Part shown: in pieces, positions 57,537 through 64,000 of the stretch
How the letters are laid out: the number at the start of each line of letters is the position of its first letter
Numbering within the stretch: the stretch's first letter is position 1
From: Elioraea tepidiphila DSM 17972
GTDB taxonomy: Bacteria; Pseudomonadota; Alphaproteobacteria; Acetobacterales; Acetobacteraceae
Reading direction: 5' to 3'
Length of the DNA: 64,000 nt
Assembly (NCBI RefSeq): GCF_000378465.1
Contig: NZ_KB899922.1
Location: 58,032-122,031 of the forward strand
Made by a program: the position numbers and the translations under genes
The notes under the pieces: model-generated
The model's database searches: none
What the model was told of the DNA's origin: nothing
What the model saw: only the letters and a program-made list of their open reading frames with translations

Positions 57537-58031
57537 ATGCTGATTTCCCCCGCCTACGCGCAGGCCGGCGACCCCACGGGCGGGCTGATGAGCCTGGCCC
57601 CGCTGATCCTGATCTTCATCGTCTTCTACTTCATCCTGATCCGGCCCCAGCAGCGCAAGGCCAAGGAGCATCGCGAGATGCTGGCCGCACTCCAGCGCGG
57701 CGACCGGGTGGTGACGGGGGGGGGCGTATTCGGCACGGTGATCCGGGTGACGCCCGAGAGCGACGAGGTGATCGTCGAGATCTCGAAGAATCCGCAGCTT
57801 CGCGTCACCGTGCTCAAGAGCACCATCCAGTCGGTGCTGCGCGAGCCGACCGAGGCGCCGAAGCCGGAGGAGGCGGAGCAGCAGCAGCGCCAGGGCAAGC
57901 GGCGCAAGGGCCGGCCGGAGGGCGAGGCCGCGGCGGAAGGGCAGGCCGAGACCGCGCCGGCCGACCAGGCCGAGCCGCGTCCCGAACCGGGCCCGGCGAA
58001 CGACCAGGCGCCGCCGCCACGCCAGGGCTGA
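57537..58031 (+). CDS. yajC: Preprotein translocase subunit YajC
   Basis: 164 residues, longer than most because of the charged tail. One membrane helix (LAPLILIFIVFYFILIRPQQ), then KEHREMLAALQRGDRVVTGG and VTVLKSTIQSVL, the standard YajC core, followed by a Glu/Ala/Pro-rich tail. YajC is an accessory of SecDF. Unusually, secD and secF do not follow. Confidence 0.94.
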   Translation: MLISPAYAQAGDPTGGLMSLAPLILIFIVFYFILIRPQQRKAKEHREMLAALQRGDRVVTGGGVFGTVIRVTPESDEVIVEISKNPQLRVTVLKSTIQSVLREPTEAPKPEEAEQQQRQGKRRKGRPEGEAAAEGQAETAPADQAEPRPEPGPANDQAPPPRQG

Positions 58032-58035
58032 GGCC

Positions 58036-58386
58036 ATGACGCCGCCCGTGCTGCAGGGCTACGGCCCGGGCGGGTTCCGCATCTCCGGGGCGACGGTGGC
58101 GGGCTCGGTGCTCCTGCTGCCGGACCGGATGCTGCCCTGGGCGGCGGCGTCGCTTGCGGAGGCGAGCGCCGAGAGCCTCGCGCCGGTGATCGCGGCGGGG
58201 GACGCGCTCGATCTGCTGGTGCTCGGCACCGGCCAGCGCTTCGCGCTGGCACCCGCGGGGCTGGTGGCGGCGCTGCGCGCGGTCGGCGTCGCGGTCGAGG
58301 CGATGGACACGGCGGCCGCCTGCCGCACCTTCCCCCAGCTCGCGGCCGAGGGGCGGCGCGTCGCCGCGGCGCTGATCGCGCTGTAG
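58036..58386 (+). CDS. Mth938-like domain protein (DUF498)
   Basis: 116 residues, ATG 4 nt after yajC. Mth938-like fold: PVLQGYGPGGFRISGATVAG, LLPDRMLPWAAAS, LLVLGTGQRFALAPAGLVAA, VAVEAMDTAAACRTFPQLAA. Related to NDUFAF3/AAMDC; unknown role. Normally it lies after secDF. Confidence 0.9.
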   Translation: MTPPVLQGYGPGGFRISGATVAGSVLLLPDRMLPWAAASLAEASAESLAPVIAAGDALDLLVLGTGQRFALAPAGLVAALRAVGVAVEAMDTAAACRTFPQLAAEGRRVAAALIAL

Positions 58387-58400
58387 CTGCGTGCGTGAGC

Positions 58401-58880
58401 TCAGTGCGTGTGGCGGCCGTGGCCGCCATGGCCCTCCGGCCCGCGCGCGCCGGCGGCCAGCACGGGCACCTCGACCTCGACCTGGCCCGCCTTCTCGAAG
58501 GTGAGCGTCAGCCGGATGGTCTCGCCGCGCTTGAGGTCGCGCGTGAGCCCGATCAGCATCACGTGCAACCCCCCCGGCTGAAGCACCGCGGGCTCGCCCG
58601 GATGCACCTCGATCGCGGCCACGGGGCGCATGCGCATCACCCCGCCCTCATGGATGTGGGCGTGCAGCTCGACCGTCTGCGCGACCGCGCTCGCGGCCGA
58701 GACCAGCCGGTCGGGCGTGTCGGTCGGGTTGACCAGGGTCATGTAGGCGGCAGCCGTCCGCCCGGCGAGCGCGGCGCGCGCCCACGGGTCGACCACCTCG
58801 ATGCGATGGTCGTGATGCGCGGCGGCCGGCGTCGCCATGGCGGCGAGCGCGAGGGCGAGGGCCGAACGGCGGGTGATCAT
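58401..58880 (-). CDS. Copper chaperone PCu(A)C
   Basis: 159 residues from the ATG at 58880. A signal peptide (RSALALALAAMATPAAAHH) is followed by the Cu(I) site of the PCuAC family: LHAHIHEGGVMRMRPV and LQPGGLHVMLIGL supply the His and Met ligands. A histidine-rich tail (GHGGHGRHTH) may add binding. It delivers copper to cytochrome oxidase CuA. Ends 14 nt from the convergent Mth938 gene. Confidence 0.92.
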   Translation of the reverse strand: MITRRSALALALAAMATPAAAHHDHRIEVVDPWARAALAGRTAAAYMTLVNPTDTPDRLVSAASAVAQTVELHAHIHEGGVMRMRPVAAIEVHPGEPAVLQPGGLHVMLIGLTRDLKRGETIRLTLTFEKAGQVEVEVPVLAAGARGPEGHGGHGRHTH

Positions 58881-58908
58881 GGTTGGTCTCCGTCGGGTTG
58901 CCGCGCCG

Positions 58909-59538
58909 TCAGGCGGCGCTGTCGTCCTGGTGCGCGACCGCGATGATGGCGAGGAACGCCAGCGGCACCAGCGCCAGCGCGGCGTAGAACAGCACCGCCG
59001 GCGTCCAGTACCAGGCGAGCAGCGTGAGCGCCATCGCGACATTGGCGATGAACAGCAGCGTGCCGGTGTCGGTCGCGCCGGGCCGCCGCGCCGTCTCGCG
59101 CCGCGCCGTGCCGGTCTCGCCGCGCTGGCCGGCGGCGAGCCACGCCAGCGCCGCGACCGCGGCCACCGCCGCCCCGACCAGCCACAGGCTGGAGGCCGGG
59201 CGATCGAGCCCACCGAGCCAGACGAGGCCGACACCGCCGATCAGCAGCACGGCCGCCGGCAGCGCCGCCGTCAGCACGCGCGCGAGCCGGAGCCGGGAAT
59301 CTTGGCCGAGCGCGTCGCCCATCTCGCGCAGGTTGCGGATCCAGAACAGCCCCGCCAGCGGCAGCGAGGCGAGCAGCAGCACCACGGCCTCGGGCCCGTC
59401 GAAGCCCTGCTTGGGGCCGCGCAGCCCGGCGGCGAACAGCAGGCCCCACACGAGGAACGGGGTCAGCATGAAGCCGGCGATCAGGAACGGGATGGCGCGC
59501 GCCACCCGCCCCGGGGGCGAGGATCGATCTGTGGTCAT
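58909..59538 (-). CDS. Multi-span membrane protein of unknown function
   Basis: 209 residues from the ATG at 59538, about five hydrophobic segments (IPFLIAGFMLTPFLVWGLLF, AVVLLLASLPLAGLFWI, LTAALPAAVLLIGGVGLVWL, SSLWLVGAAVAAVAALAWLA, and a C-terminal hairpin). I recognise no family. Upstream of the copper chaperone on the same strand, so perhaps involved in copper handling or oxidase assembly. Confidence 0.7.
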   Translation of the reverse strand: MTTDRSSPPGRVARAIPFLIAGFMLTPFLVWGLLFAAGLRGPKQGFDGPEAVVLLLASLPLAGLFWIRNLREMGDALGQDSRLRLARVLTAALPAAVLLIGGVGLVWLGGLDRPASSLWLVGAAVAAVAALAWLAAGQRGETGTARRETARRPGATDTGTLLFIANVAMALTLLAWYWTPAVLFYAALALVPLAFLAIIAVAHQDDSAA

Positions 59539-59590
59539 GGCCCGCAGATGGGGGGCGCGGGGGCGGCCGTCCAGCCGCCCCCGCCGCAGG

Positions 59591-60202
59591 TCAGGCCTTC
59601 GCCAGCAGGCTCTCGACATACTCCCAGTTCACCAGCTTCTCGAGGAAGTTGGTCAGGTAGTCCGGCCGGCGGTTGCGGAAGTCGAGGTAGTAGCTGTGCT
59701 CCCACACGTCGCAGCCGAGGATCGCCGTGCCCTGGCCCTCGGCCAGCGGGTTGGAGCCGTTCGGCGTCTTGGTGCAGGCGAGCTTGCCGTCCTTGCCGAC
59801 CACGAGCCACGCCCAGCCCGAGCCGAACTGCGTCGCGCCGGCCTGCTTGAACGCGTCCTTGAACTTCTCGACCGAGCCGAAATCCGAGACGATCTTCGCC
59901 TCCAGCCTGCCCGGCAGCGCACCACCGCCGTTCGGCTTCATGCAGGGCCAGAACAGATTGTGGTTCCAGTGCTGCCCGGCATTGTTGAACACGCCCGCCA
60001 TCTCGGCCTTGCCGTAGGAGAGCTTCACGATCTCCTCGAGCGACTTGCCCTGGAGGTTGGCGTCCTTCTCGACGAAGCCGTTCAGCGCCGTGACATAGGC
60101 CTGGTGGTGCTTGCCGTGGTGCAGCTCGAGCGTCTCCTGGCACATGCCCGAGGCGGCGAGGGCGTCGTGCGCATAGGGCAGCGACGGCAGGGTGAAGGCC
60201 AT
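59591..60202 (-). CDS. sodB: Superoxide dismutase (Fe/Mn)
   Basis: 203 residues. Metal ligands: His in LELHHGKHHQAYV, His in NAGQHWNHNLFWPCMKP, and Asp/His in CDVWEHSYYLDFRNRRP. The QHWNHNLFW motif and Gln placement favour iron. No signal peptide, so it is cytoplasmic. Confidence 0.96.
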   Translation of the reverse strand: MAFTLPSLPYAHDALAASGMCQETLELHHGKHHQAYVTALNGFVEKDANLQGKSLEEIVKLSYGKAEMAGVFNNAGQHWNHNLFWPCMKPNGGGALPGRLEAKIVSDFGSVEKFKDAFKQAGATQFGSGWAWLVVGKDGKLACTKTPNGSNPLAEGQGTAILGCDVWEHSYYLDFRNRRPDYLTNFLEKLVNWEYVESLLAKA

Positions 60203-60298
60203 GGCGTCTGTCTCCGCTGAGTGGGGGTGAAGGCAGCGGCAGGTAAGTCCCGTTGCGGGGGATCGTCAACCGGGCCGCGCCGTGCCACGTGACGCGCG

Positions 60299-61141
60299 AT
60301 GTCGCCCCCGCTTTCGCCCTGCGGCGCGATCCTGCGCCGCGACGATCCAGACCGCTTCCTGTGCGCGCTGTTCGCGCCCGAGGCCGCGCGCGAGGCGCTG
60401 TTCACGCTCGGCGCGTTCAACGTGGCGCTCGCCGGCGTGCGCGATGCCGTGACCGAACCCGCGCTCGGCCTGATCCGGCTGCACTGGTGGCGCGAGGTGG
60501 TGGAGGAGGCCTCGCACGGACGGTTCCGCCGCCACGAGGTGGCCGAGCCGCTCGGCCGGCTGGTGGCGTCGCGCGGGCTCGATCCGGCGCTGCTGGATGC
60601 CGTGATCACCGCGCGCGAGGCGGAGCTGGCGGAGGAGGGGATCCCCGACCCGTCCGCGCTGGAGACCTACGCCGCGGCGAGTGCGGGCGGGCTGATGCGG
60701 CTCGGCCTCGCGGTGCTGGGGGCGGAGGCGCCGGCCGCCGTGTCGGCCGCGCGGCATGCGGGGGTGGTGTACGGGCTCGCCGGCATCCTGCGCGCCTCCC
60801 CGGTGCTGGCGGCGCGCGGGCGCACCCTGCTGCCGCGCGCGCTGCTGCGGGCGGAGGGCGTGCGGCTCGCGGACCTCGCGCGCGCGCCTTCCGGGGAGGG
60901 GGTGCGGCGCGTGGCGCGCGTGCTGGCGGAGCTGGCCGAGAGCCATGCGGTGACGCTGCGCGGGCTGCTGCCGGAGGTGCCGCGCGCGGCGCGCCCCGCG
61001 CTGCTGCCGGCCGCGCTCGGCGTGCGCACGCTGCGCCGGCTGCGCGGGGCGGGGTTCGATCCGGGCGATGTGCGCGTGGCGGGGCCGCGTCTCGGCGCGC
61101 AATGGGCGGTCGCGCGCATGGCATGGACGGGGCGGGTGTGA
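60299..61141 (+). CDS. Squalene/phytoene-synthase-like protein (NDUFAF6-type)
   Basis: 280 residues. PSY/SQS fold: FTLGAFNVALAGVRDAVTEP, LGLIRLHWWREVVEEA, AAASAGGLMRLGLAVLGAEA. The aspartate-rich substrate motifs of real prenyl synthases are missing, as in mitochondrial NDUFAF6, a complex I assembly factor. In alphaproteobacteria it normally follows yajC-secDF-Mth938; here copper, membrane and superoxide dismutase genes come between. Confidence 0.88.
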   Translation: MSPPLSPCGAILRRDDPDRFLCALFAPEAAREALFTLGAFNVALAGVRDAVTEPALGLIRLHWWREVVEEASHGRFRRHEVAEPLGRLVASRGLDPALLDAVITAREAELAEEGIPDPSALETYAAASAGGLMRLGLAVLGAEAPAAVSAARHAGVVYGLAGILRASPVLAARGRTLLPRALLRAEGVRLADLARAPSGEGVRRVARVLAELAESHAVTLRGLLPEVPRAARPALLPAALGVRTLRRLRGAGFDPGDVRVAGPRLGAQWAVARMAWTGRV

Positions 61142-61202
61142 GGGGCCGGGTGTGAGGCCGCTTGCCGCGGCGCGGGCGCATCACTAGGGTCCGCGCCACT
61201 GG

Positions 61203-61279
61203 CGGGGCGTAGCGCAGCCTGGTAGCGCGTCTGCCTTGGGCGCAGAAGGTCGTCGGTTCGAATCCGGCCGCCCCGACCA
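61203..61279 (+). tRNA. tRNA-Pro (anticodon TGG)
   Basis: 77-nt cloverleaf: acceptor CGGGGCG/CGCCCCG, discriminator A, encoded CCA, anticodon loop CTTGGGC in TCTGC/GCAGA, anticodon TGG. Between two complex-I-related genes. Confidence 0.97.
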
Positions 61280-61297
61280 GGTGGAGCACGAGGGACG

Positions 61298-61606
61298 ATG
61301 CGGGCGCGAATCTACAAGCCGCCGAAGACGGCGATGCAGTCGGGCTGGGCGAAGACACGCGAGTGGGTGCTGGAATACGAGCCGGCCGAACGGCGCGTGG
61401 CCGACCCGCTGATGGGCTGGATCGGCTCGGGCGACACGCTGTCGTCCCAGGTGCGGCTGCGGTTTCCCACCAGGGAGGCGGCCATCGCCTATGCCGAGAA
61501 GCACGGGATTCCGTATGAGGTGGAGGAGACGGCGGAGCGGGTGATCCGCCCGAAGGCCTATGCCGACAACTTCGCCTATACGCGGGCGGAGAACTGGACG
61601 CATTGA
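61298..61606 (+). CDS. NDUFS4-like complex I accessory subunit
   Basis: 102 residues. ETC complex I subunit family (NDUFS4/AQDQ): [73 protein letters not shown]. An accessory subunit of alphaproteobacterial NADH:ubiquinone oxidoreductase. 19 nt after tRNA-Pro. Confidence 0.93.
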   Translation: MRARIYKPPKTAMQSGWAKTREWVLEYEPAERRVADPLMGWIGSGDTLSSQVRLRFPTREAAIAYAEKHGIPYEVEETAERVIRPKAYADNFAYTRAENWTH

Positions 61607-61671
61607 GCCTATCCTCGCCGAGCTCGGCCAGGCCGAATGCGCGTTTCCAGCTCAGGTCGAGACCGGGGAGA

Positions 61672-61718
61672 GAAACGCGTCAGCCCGTTGCCCCTTGCGT
61701 CCGAAACTGACGCGTTTC
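61672..61718. repeat. Perfect 12-bp inverted repeat
   Basis: GAAACGCGTCAG (61672-61683) and CTGACGCGTTTC (61707-61718) are perfect inverted repeats with a 23-nt loop, between the NDUFS4-like gene and the lipoprotein gene. It can be a hairpin in RNA or a protein site; there is no clear T-run. Confidence 0.55.
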
Positions 61719-61762
61719 CTCATTAGCCTCCTCGCCGACGTGGTCGGAGAACGGAGGAGGAG

Positions 61763-62134
61763 ATGCGTCGCAGCGCAGTTGCCCTGGTCACGCCCGTTGC
61801 TCTCGGTGTGCTCGCCGGTTGCGCGACGATGATCCGCGGCACGGAACAGCAGGTGTCGATCAACACCATCCCGGTGGGCGCTCAGGTTCAGCTCTCGAAC
61901 GGCATGTCCTGCACCTCTCCCTGCACGCTCACGGTGCCGCGCAACCAGTCGCTGGCGATGACCATCACTCGTGAGGGCTGCGCGCCGCAGACCGCCTCCA
62001 TGATTCCCGCGCTGGCGGGGGCCGGCGTGATCCTGGGCGGGCTGATCGATTACGGGACCGGCGCGGTCTACGACCTGCAACCCAACCCGCTGACGGTGAC
62101 GCTGATCTGTCGGGATACGCTGAGCGCGCGCTGA
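61763..62134 (+). CDS. PEGA-domain-like lipoprotein
   Basis: 123 residues. Lipobox LGVLAGC ends the signal. A PEGA-like beta segment follows (QQVSINTIPVGAQVQLSNG, then SPCTLTVPRNQSLAMTITR), and a hydrophobic region (MIPALAGAGVILGGLIDYGT) with a C-terminal strand. Outer-membrane or periplasmic lipoprotein of unknown role. Confidence 0.8.
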   Translation: MRRSAVALVTPVALGVLAGCATMIRGTEQQVSINTIPVGAQVQLSNGMSCTSPCTLTVPRNQSLAMTITREGCAPQTASMIPALAGAGVILGGLIDYGTGAVYDLQPNPLTVTLICRDTLSAR

Positions 62135-62253
62135 TCCGCCGTCGGTCGCATCGGCCGGCTGCGCGCGGTCGCGGCTCGCCCGAGGGGCGGGAGCGAGGGG
62201 GCGCAACGCGGTTCTGTCTTGGCGCGCTCCTGCTATAAGACGGCCCTCGCCGG

Positions 62254-62330
62254 GCGCCCTTAGCTCAGCTGGATAGAGCGGCAGCCTTCTAAGCTGCGGG
62301 TCGGGGGTTCGAATCCCTCAGGGCGCGCCA
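62254..62330 (+). tRNA. tRNA-Arg (anticodon TCT)
   Basis: 77-nt cloverleaf: acceptor GCGCCCT/AGGGCGC, discriminator G, encoded CCA, anticodon loop CTTCTAA in GCAGC/GCTGC, anticodon TCT. TATAAG at 62234-62239 is a good -10 element. The accessory genes start right after its 3' end. Confidence 0.97.
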
Positions 62331-62427
62331 GATTCCGCTATCATTCGTCCCAGCGGCTGAGGAACGCGATTCGACTTGCCCTGACTTGGCCGGCGCCGCA
62401 GGCCGGCCGCAGCCGTGGACCCGGGAG

Positions 62428-63132
62428 ATGGCCCTGCGCGACGATGCCCTGACCGTTCCGTTGTTCACCGCGGCTGACGCCTCGCGGCTGGTGGGCGTGC
62501 CGGCGCCGACGGCCCGGCGATGGCTCGAAGGCTATTCCTACCAGTACCGGGGCGAGCGGAGGACGACTGCGCCGCGGCTCGGTCCGCATGCGAAGCGCGT
62601 CGAGGGAGTGCTGCTGATGAGCTTCCTCGACCTGCTCGAAGTGCGTCTCGCTCGGCGCCTGCGGCAGCGCGGCGTGCCATGGCGCAACGTGGATCGTACC
62701 GCTGCGTGGTTCCGCCACGCATGGAAGGCGGAGCATCCGTTCGTGCTCAGGCGTCTTCGGTCCGATGGCCGGGATGTGTTCGCCGAGATCGGCCGGAATC
62801 TCGGCGACAAGGCCCTGATGCGGATCGGCACCGACCAGTACGTGTTCGACGCGATCGTCGAGCCGTCGCTGTTCGATGTGCTCGACTTCCGCTCGGATGG
62901 CCTGCCGGAACGTCTTTGGCCGGCCGGCCGCGACGCCAAGGTCGTCGTTGATCCGGCGCGCGCGTTCGGTGAGCCGATCCTTGATGCCTTCGGCATCCCG
63001 GTGCGCGTGCTCGCGCGTGCCTATGTGGCGAACGACAACGATGCGGCGCGCGTGGCCTCGGCCTTCGAGATTCCGGTGGAGGCGGTCGAGGCCGCGCTCC
63101 GCTTCGATGCGGGCCTGCGTGTTGCTGCGTGA
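62428..63132 (+). CDS. Antitoxin, HTH plus DUF433 (VapB45-like)
   Basis: 234 residues from the ATG at 62428; a TTG at 62386 is also open. The N-terminal HTH is FTAADASRLVGVPAPTARRW, and the C-terminal DUF433-type antitoxin domain is GEPILDAFGIPVRVLARAYV with FEIPVEAVEAALRFDAGL. Its stop overlaps the toxin start (GTGA), typical of type II pairs. Confidence 0.8.
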   Translation: MALRDDALTVPLFTAADASRLVGVPAPTARRWLEGYSYQYRGERRTTAPRLGPHAKRVEGVLLMSFLDLLEVRLARRLRQRGVPWRNVDRTAAWFRHAWKAEHPFVLRRLRSDGRDVFAEIGRNLGDKALMRIGTDQYVFDAIVEPSLFDVLDFRSDGLPERLWPAGRDAKVVVDPARAFGEPILDAFGIPVRVLARAYVANDNDAARVASAFEIPVEAVEAALRFDAGLRVAA

Positions 63133-63545
63133 AGCTCTACTTCGACCGTACGCAGTCGCCCCGGCTGGCGCGGATCGCTGCCGAGGTTCTCGTGCATCTC
63201 GGCCATGGCTGCGACTGGTCGCGCAACCGCTATCCCGACCGCGACCCGGGTGACGTCCAGTGGATGAAAGACCTTGCCGCGGAAGGCGGCTGGGTGGTCG
63301 TCACCGGCGACGAGCGCATCATACGCAATCCGGCCGAGCGCGCCGTCTGGCGGGCGTCGGGCCTGACAACGTTCTTTCTGCTGCCGGCTTGGATGCGGGC
63401 ACCGCTGGAGGATCAGGCGTGGCGGTTGCTGCGGTGGCTGCCGCGCTTCATCGAACTGGCAACGGCCGAGCGCACGGGCACCGGGCTAGCGGTGCCTTTG
63501 CGCTGGCATGGCGGCAGGTTGAAGCGCGTCTGGTCGCCGCGGTAG
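63129..63545 (+). CDS. PIN-like toxin (VapC45-type)
   Basis: 138 residues from the GTG that overlaps the antitoxin stop. Acidic residues of a PIN-like nuclease: LYFDRTQSPRLARIAAEVL, DPGDVQWMKDLA, and WVVVTGDERIIRNPAERAVW. Small PIN-like toxins cleave RNA. Tail WHGGRLKRVWSPR is basic. Confidence 0.8.
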   Translation: MKLYFDRTQSPRLARIAAEVLVHLGHGCDWSRNRYPDRDPGDVQWMKDLAAEGGWVVVTGDERIIRNPAERAVWRASGLTTFFLLPAWMRAPLEDQAWRLLRWLPRFIELATAERTGTGLAVPLRWHGGRLKRVWSPR

Positions 63546-63706
63546 GGTGCTGTTCCCAAATCGCGAACTGGTTGGCCGAATCTCGTCGTGAGAGAGAACC
63601 GGTCGTAACGCGTCGGCGGTGATGGGGGCCCTGGTTGGTTCATTTCCGCCCACAAAGCCGCGTCACAACCAGACGTCGGAAACAGTCCCGTAAGCCGGGG
63701 CTGCTA

Positions 63707-64000
63707 GGGTCCGGACTCACCACCAGAACGCCACGATGGCGGCGATATGGACTGCGGCGAGGTAGGTTTCGGCGAGACGGTCGTATCGCGTGGCGACGCG
63801 CCTGAAGTCCTTCAGCCGGCAGAACATGCGCTCGATGGCGTTCCGGCTGCGGTAGAGCGCGGGGCTGAAGCAGCTCTTCCAGCGGCGGTTCGCCTTCGGC
63901 GGGATGTTCGGCACCGCGCCGCGCGCTTCGATCGCACGTCGGAAGCGATCCGCATCGAAGGCGCGATCTGCGATGACCAGGGCGCCTTTGGGAACAGCCT
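63707..64000 (-). mobile_element. IS5-family insertion sequence, partial at window edge
   Basis: The transposase stop lies only 10 nt inside the presumed terminal repeat, which begins GGGTCCGGACTCACC at 63707 after a TA at 63705-63706, the usual target of the IS427 group. The other end is outside the window. Confidence 0.6.
63717..64000 (-). CDS. IS5-family transposase, 5' end outside window
   Basis: The C-terminal 93 residues: PKGALVIADRAFDADRFRRA carries the second catalytic Asp; RNAIERMFCRLKDFRRVATR carries the catalytic Glu and the family's Y-(2)-R-(3)-E-(6)-R-like signature; it ends YLAAVHIAAIVAFWW. This is typical of the IS5/IS427 group DDE transposases. Confidence 0.92.
   Translation of the reverse strand, partial: AVPKGALVIADRAFDADRFRRAIEARGAVPNIPPKANRRWKSCFSPALYRSRNAIERMFCRLKDFRRVATRYDRLAETYLAAVHIAAIVAFWW

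Noticed and set aside
63549..63998. GCTGTTCCCAAA at 63549-63560 and its complement at 63987-63998
   Set aside because: A 12-bp match between intergenic DNA and the transposase coding region; it does not lie at the IS end and could be chance.

Overview
The window is about 70% GC chromosomal DNA with tightly packed genes, many GTG starts and frequent ATGA/GTGA overlaps. Its gene content is alphaproteobacterial: popZ-valS, an argS-SPOR-nagZ-scpAB-tatABC-serS-surE-pcm-nlpD block, NDUFS4- and NDUFAF6-like genes, and Tat-exported Sox proteins. A thiosulfate-oxidising member of the Acetobacteraceae/Rhodospirillales (for example near Elioraea or Roseomonas) is my best guess. That placement is inference, not a database result.

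Layout. 1-2750: the N-terminal part of an NDP-forming acyl-CoA synthetase, two decayed genes (a methyltransferase with an internal deletion and an AraC-type regulator without its DNA-binding part), and tRNA-Asn and tRNA-Cys. 2875-10494: a PCMT-like protein, a rhodanese, TolC, PopZ, ValS and IlvD. 10495-16881: a secreted hypothetical, a cupin, metE behind a cobalamin riboswitch, xth, erpA and dgt. 16975-21526: a plus-strand catabolic run (ureidoglycine aminohydrolase-like cupin, sugar isomerase/epimerase, Gfo/Idh oxidoreductase, amidohydrolase).

21561-31632 is the most unusual region. An eight-gene minus-strand operon encodes a complete branched-chain amino acid-type ABC transporter, a Tm-1/UPF0261 protein, a phosphoenolpyruvate-hydrolase-family TIM barrel (these two match the two halves of the tomato antiviral protein Tm-1) and a tandem SRPBCC protein. 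Beside it lie a truncated third-copy TIM protein and a regulator that fuses the same TIM barrel to a degenerate NtrC-type AAA+ domain and a Fis helix-turn-helix. The substrate is unknown; this looks like an uncharacterised uptake and catabolic system that may sense its ligand with a paralogue of its own enzyme.

31687-35308: tRNA-Arg, a small membrane protein, two VOC proteins, a serine hydrolase and a divergent MarR regulator whose likely operator overlaps the promoter. 35373-49287: core genes for translation, cell wall, chromosome condensation and Tat export. 50242-57273: a sulfur-oxidation cluster (soxYZB, soxCD, flavocytochrome c soxEF, cytochrome c, soxS) with no soxA or soxX; a SqrR-like operator candidate lies upstream of soxY. 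57537-61606: yajC directly followed by the Mth938 gene, with no secDF between them, then copper chaperone, membrane protein, superoxide dismutase, NDUFAF6-like protein, tRNA-Pro and NDUFS4-like protein. 61763-64000: a PEGA lipoprotein, tRNA-Arg, a VapC45-like toxin-antitoxin pair and the end of an IS5-family element cut by the window edge.

The Tat translocase encoded here probably exports several products of the same window (SoxY, SoxB, SoxC, SoxF and the ABC binding protein all begin with RR-type signals). Dense GC-rich coding makes long antisense frames common; these were left out. No rRNA, CRISPR array or prophage was seen.
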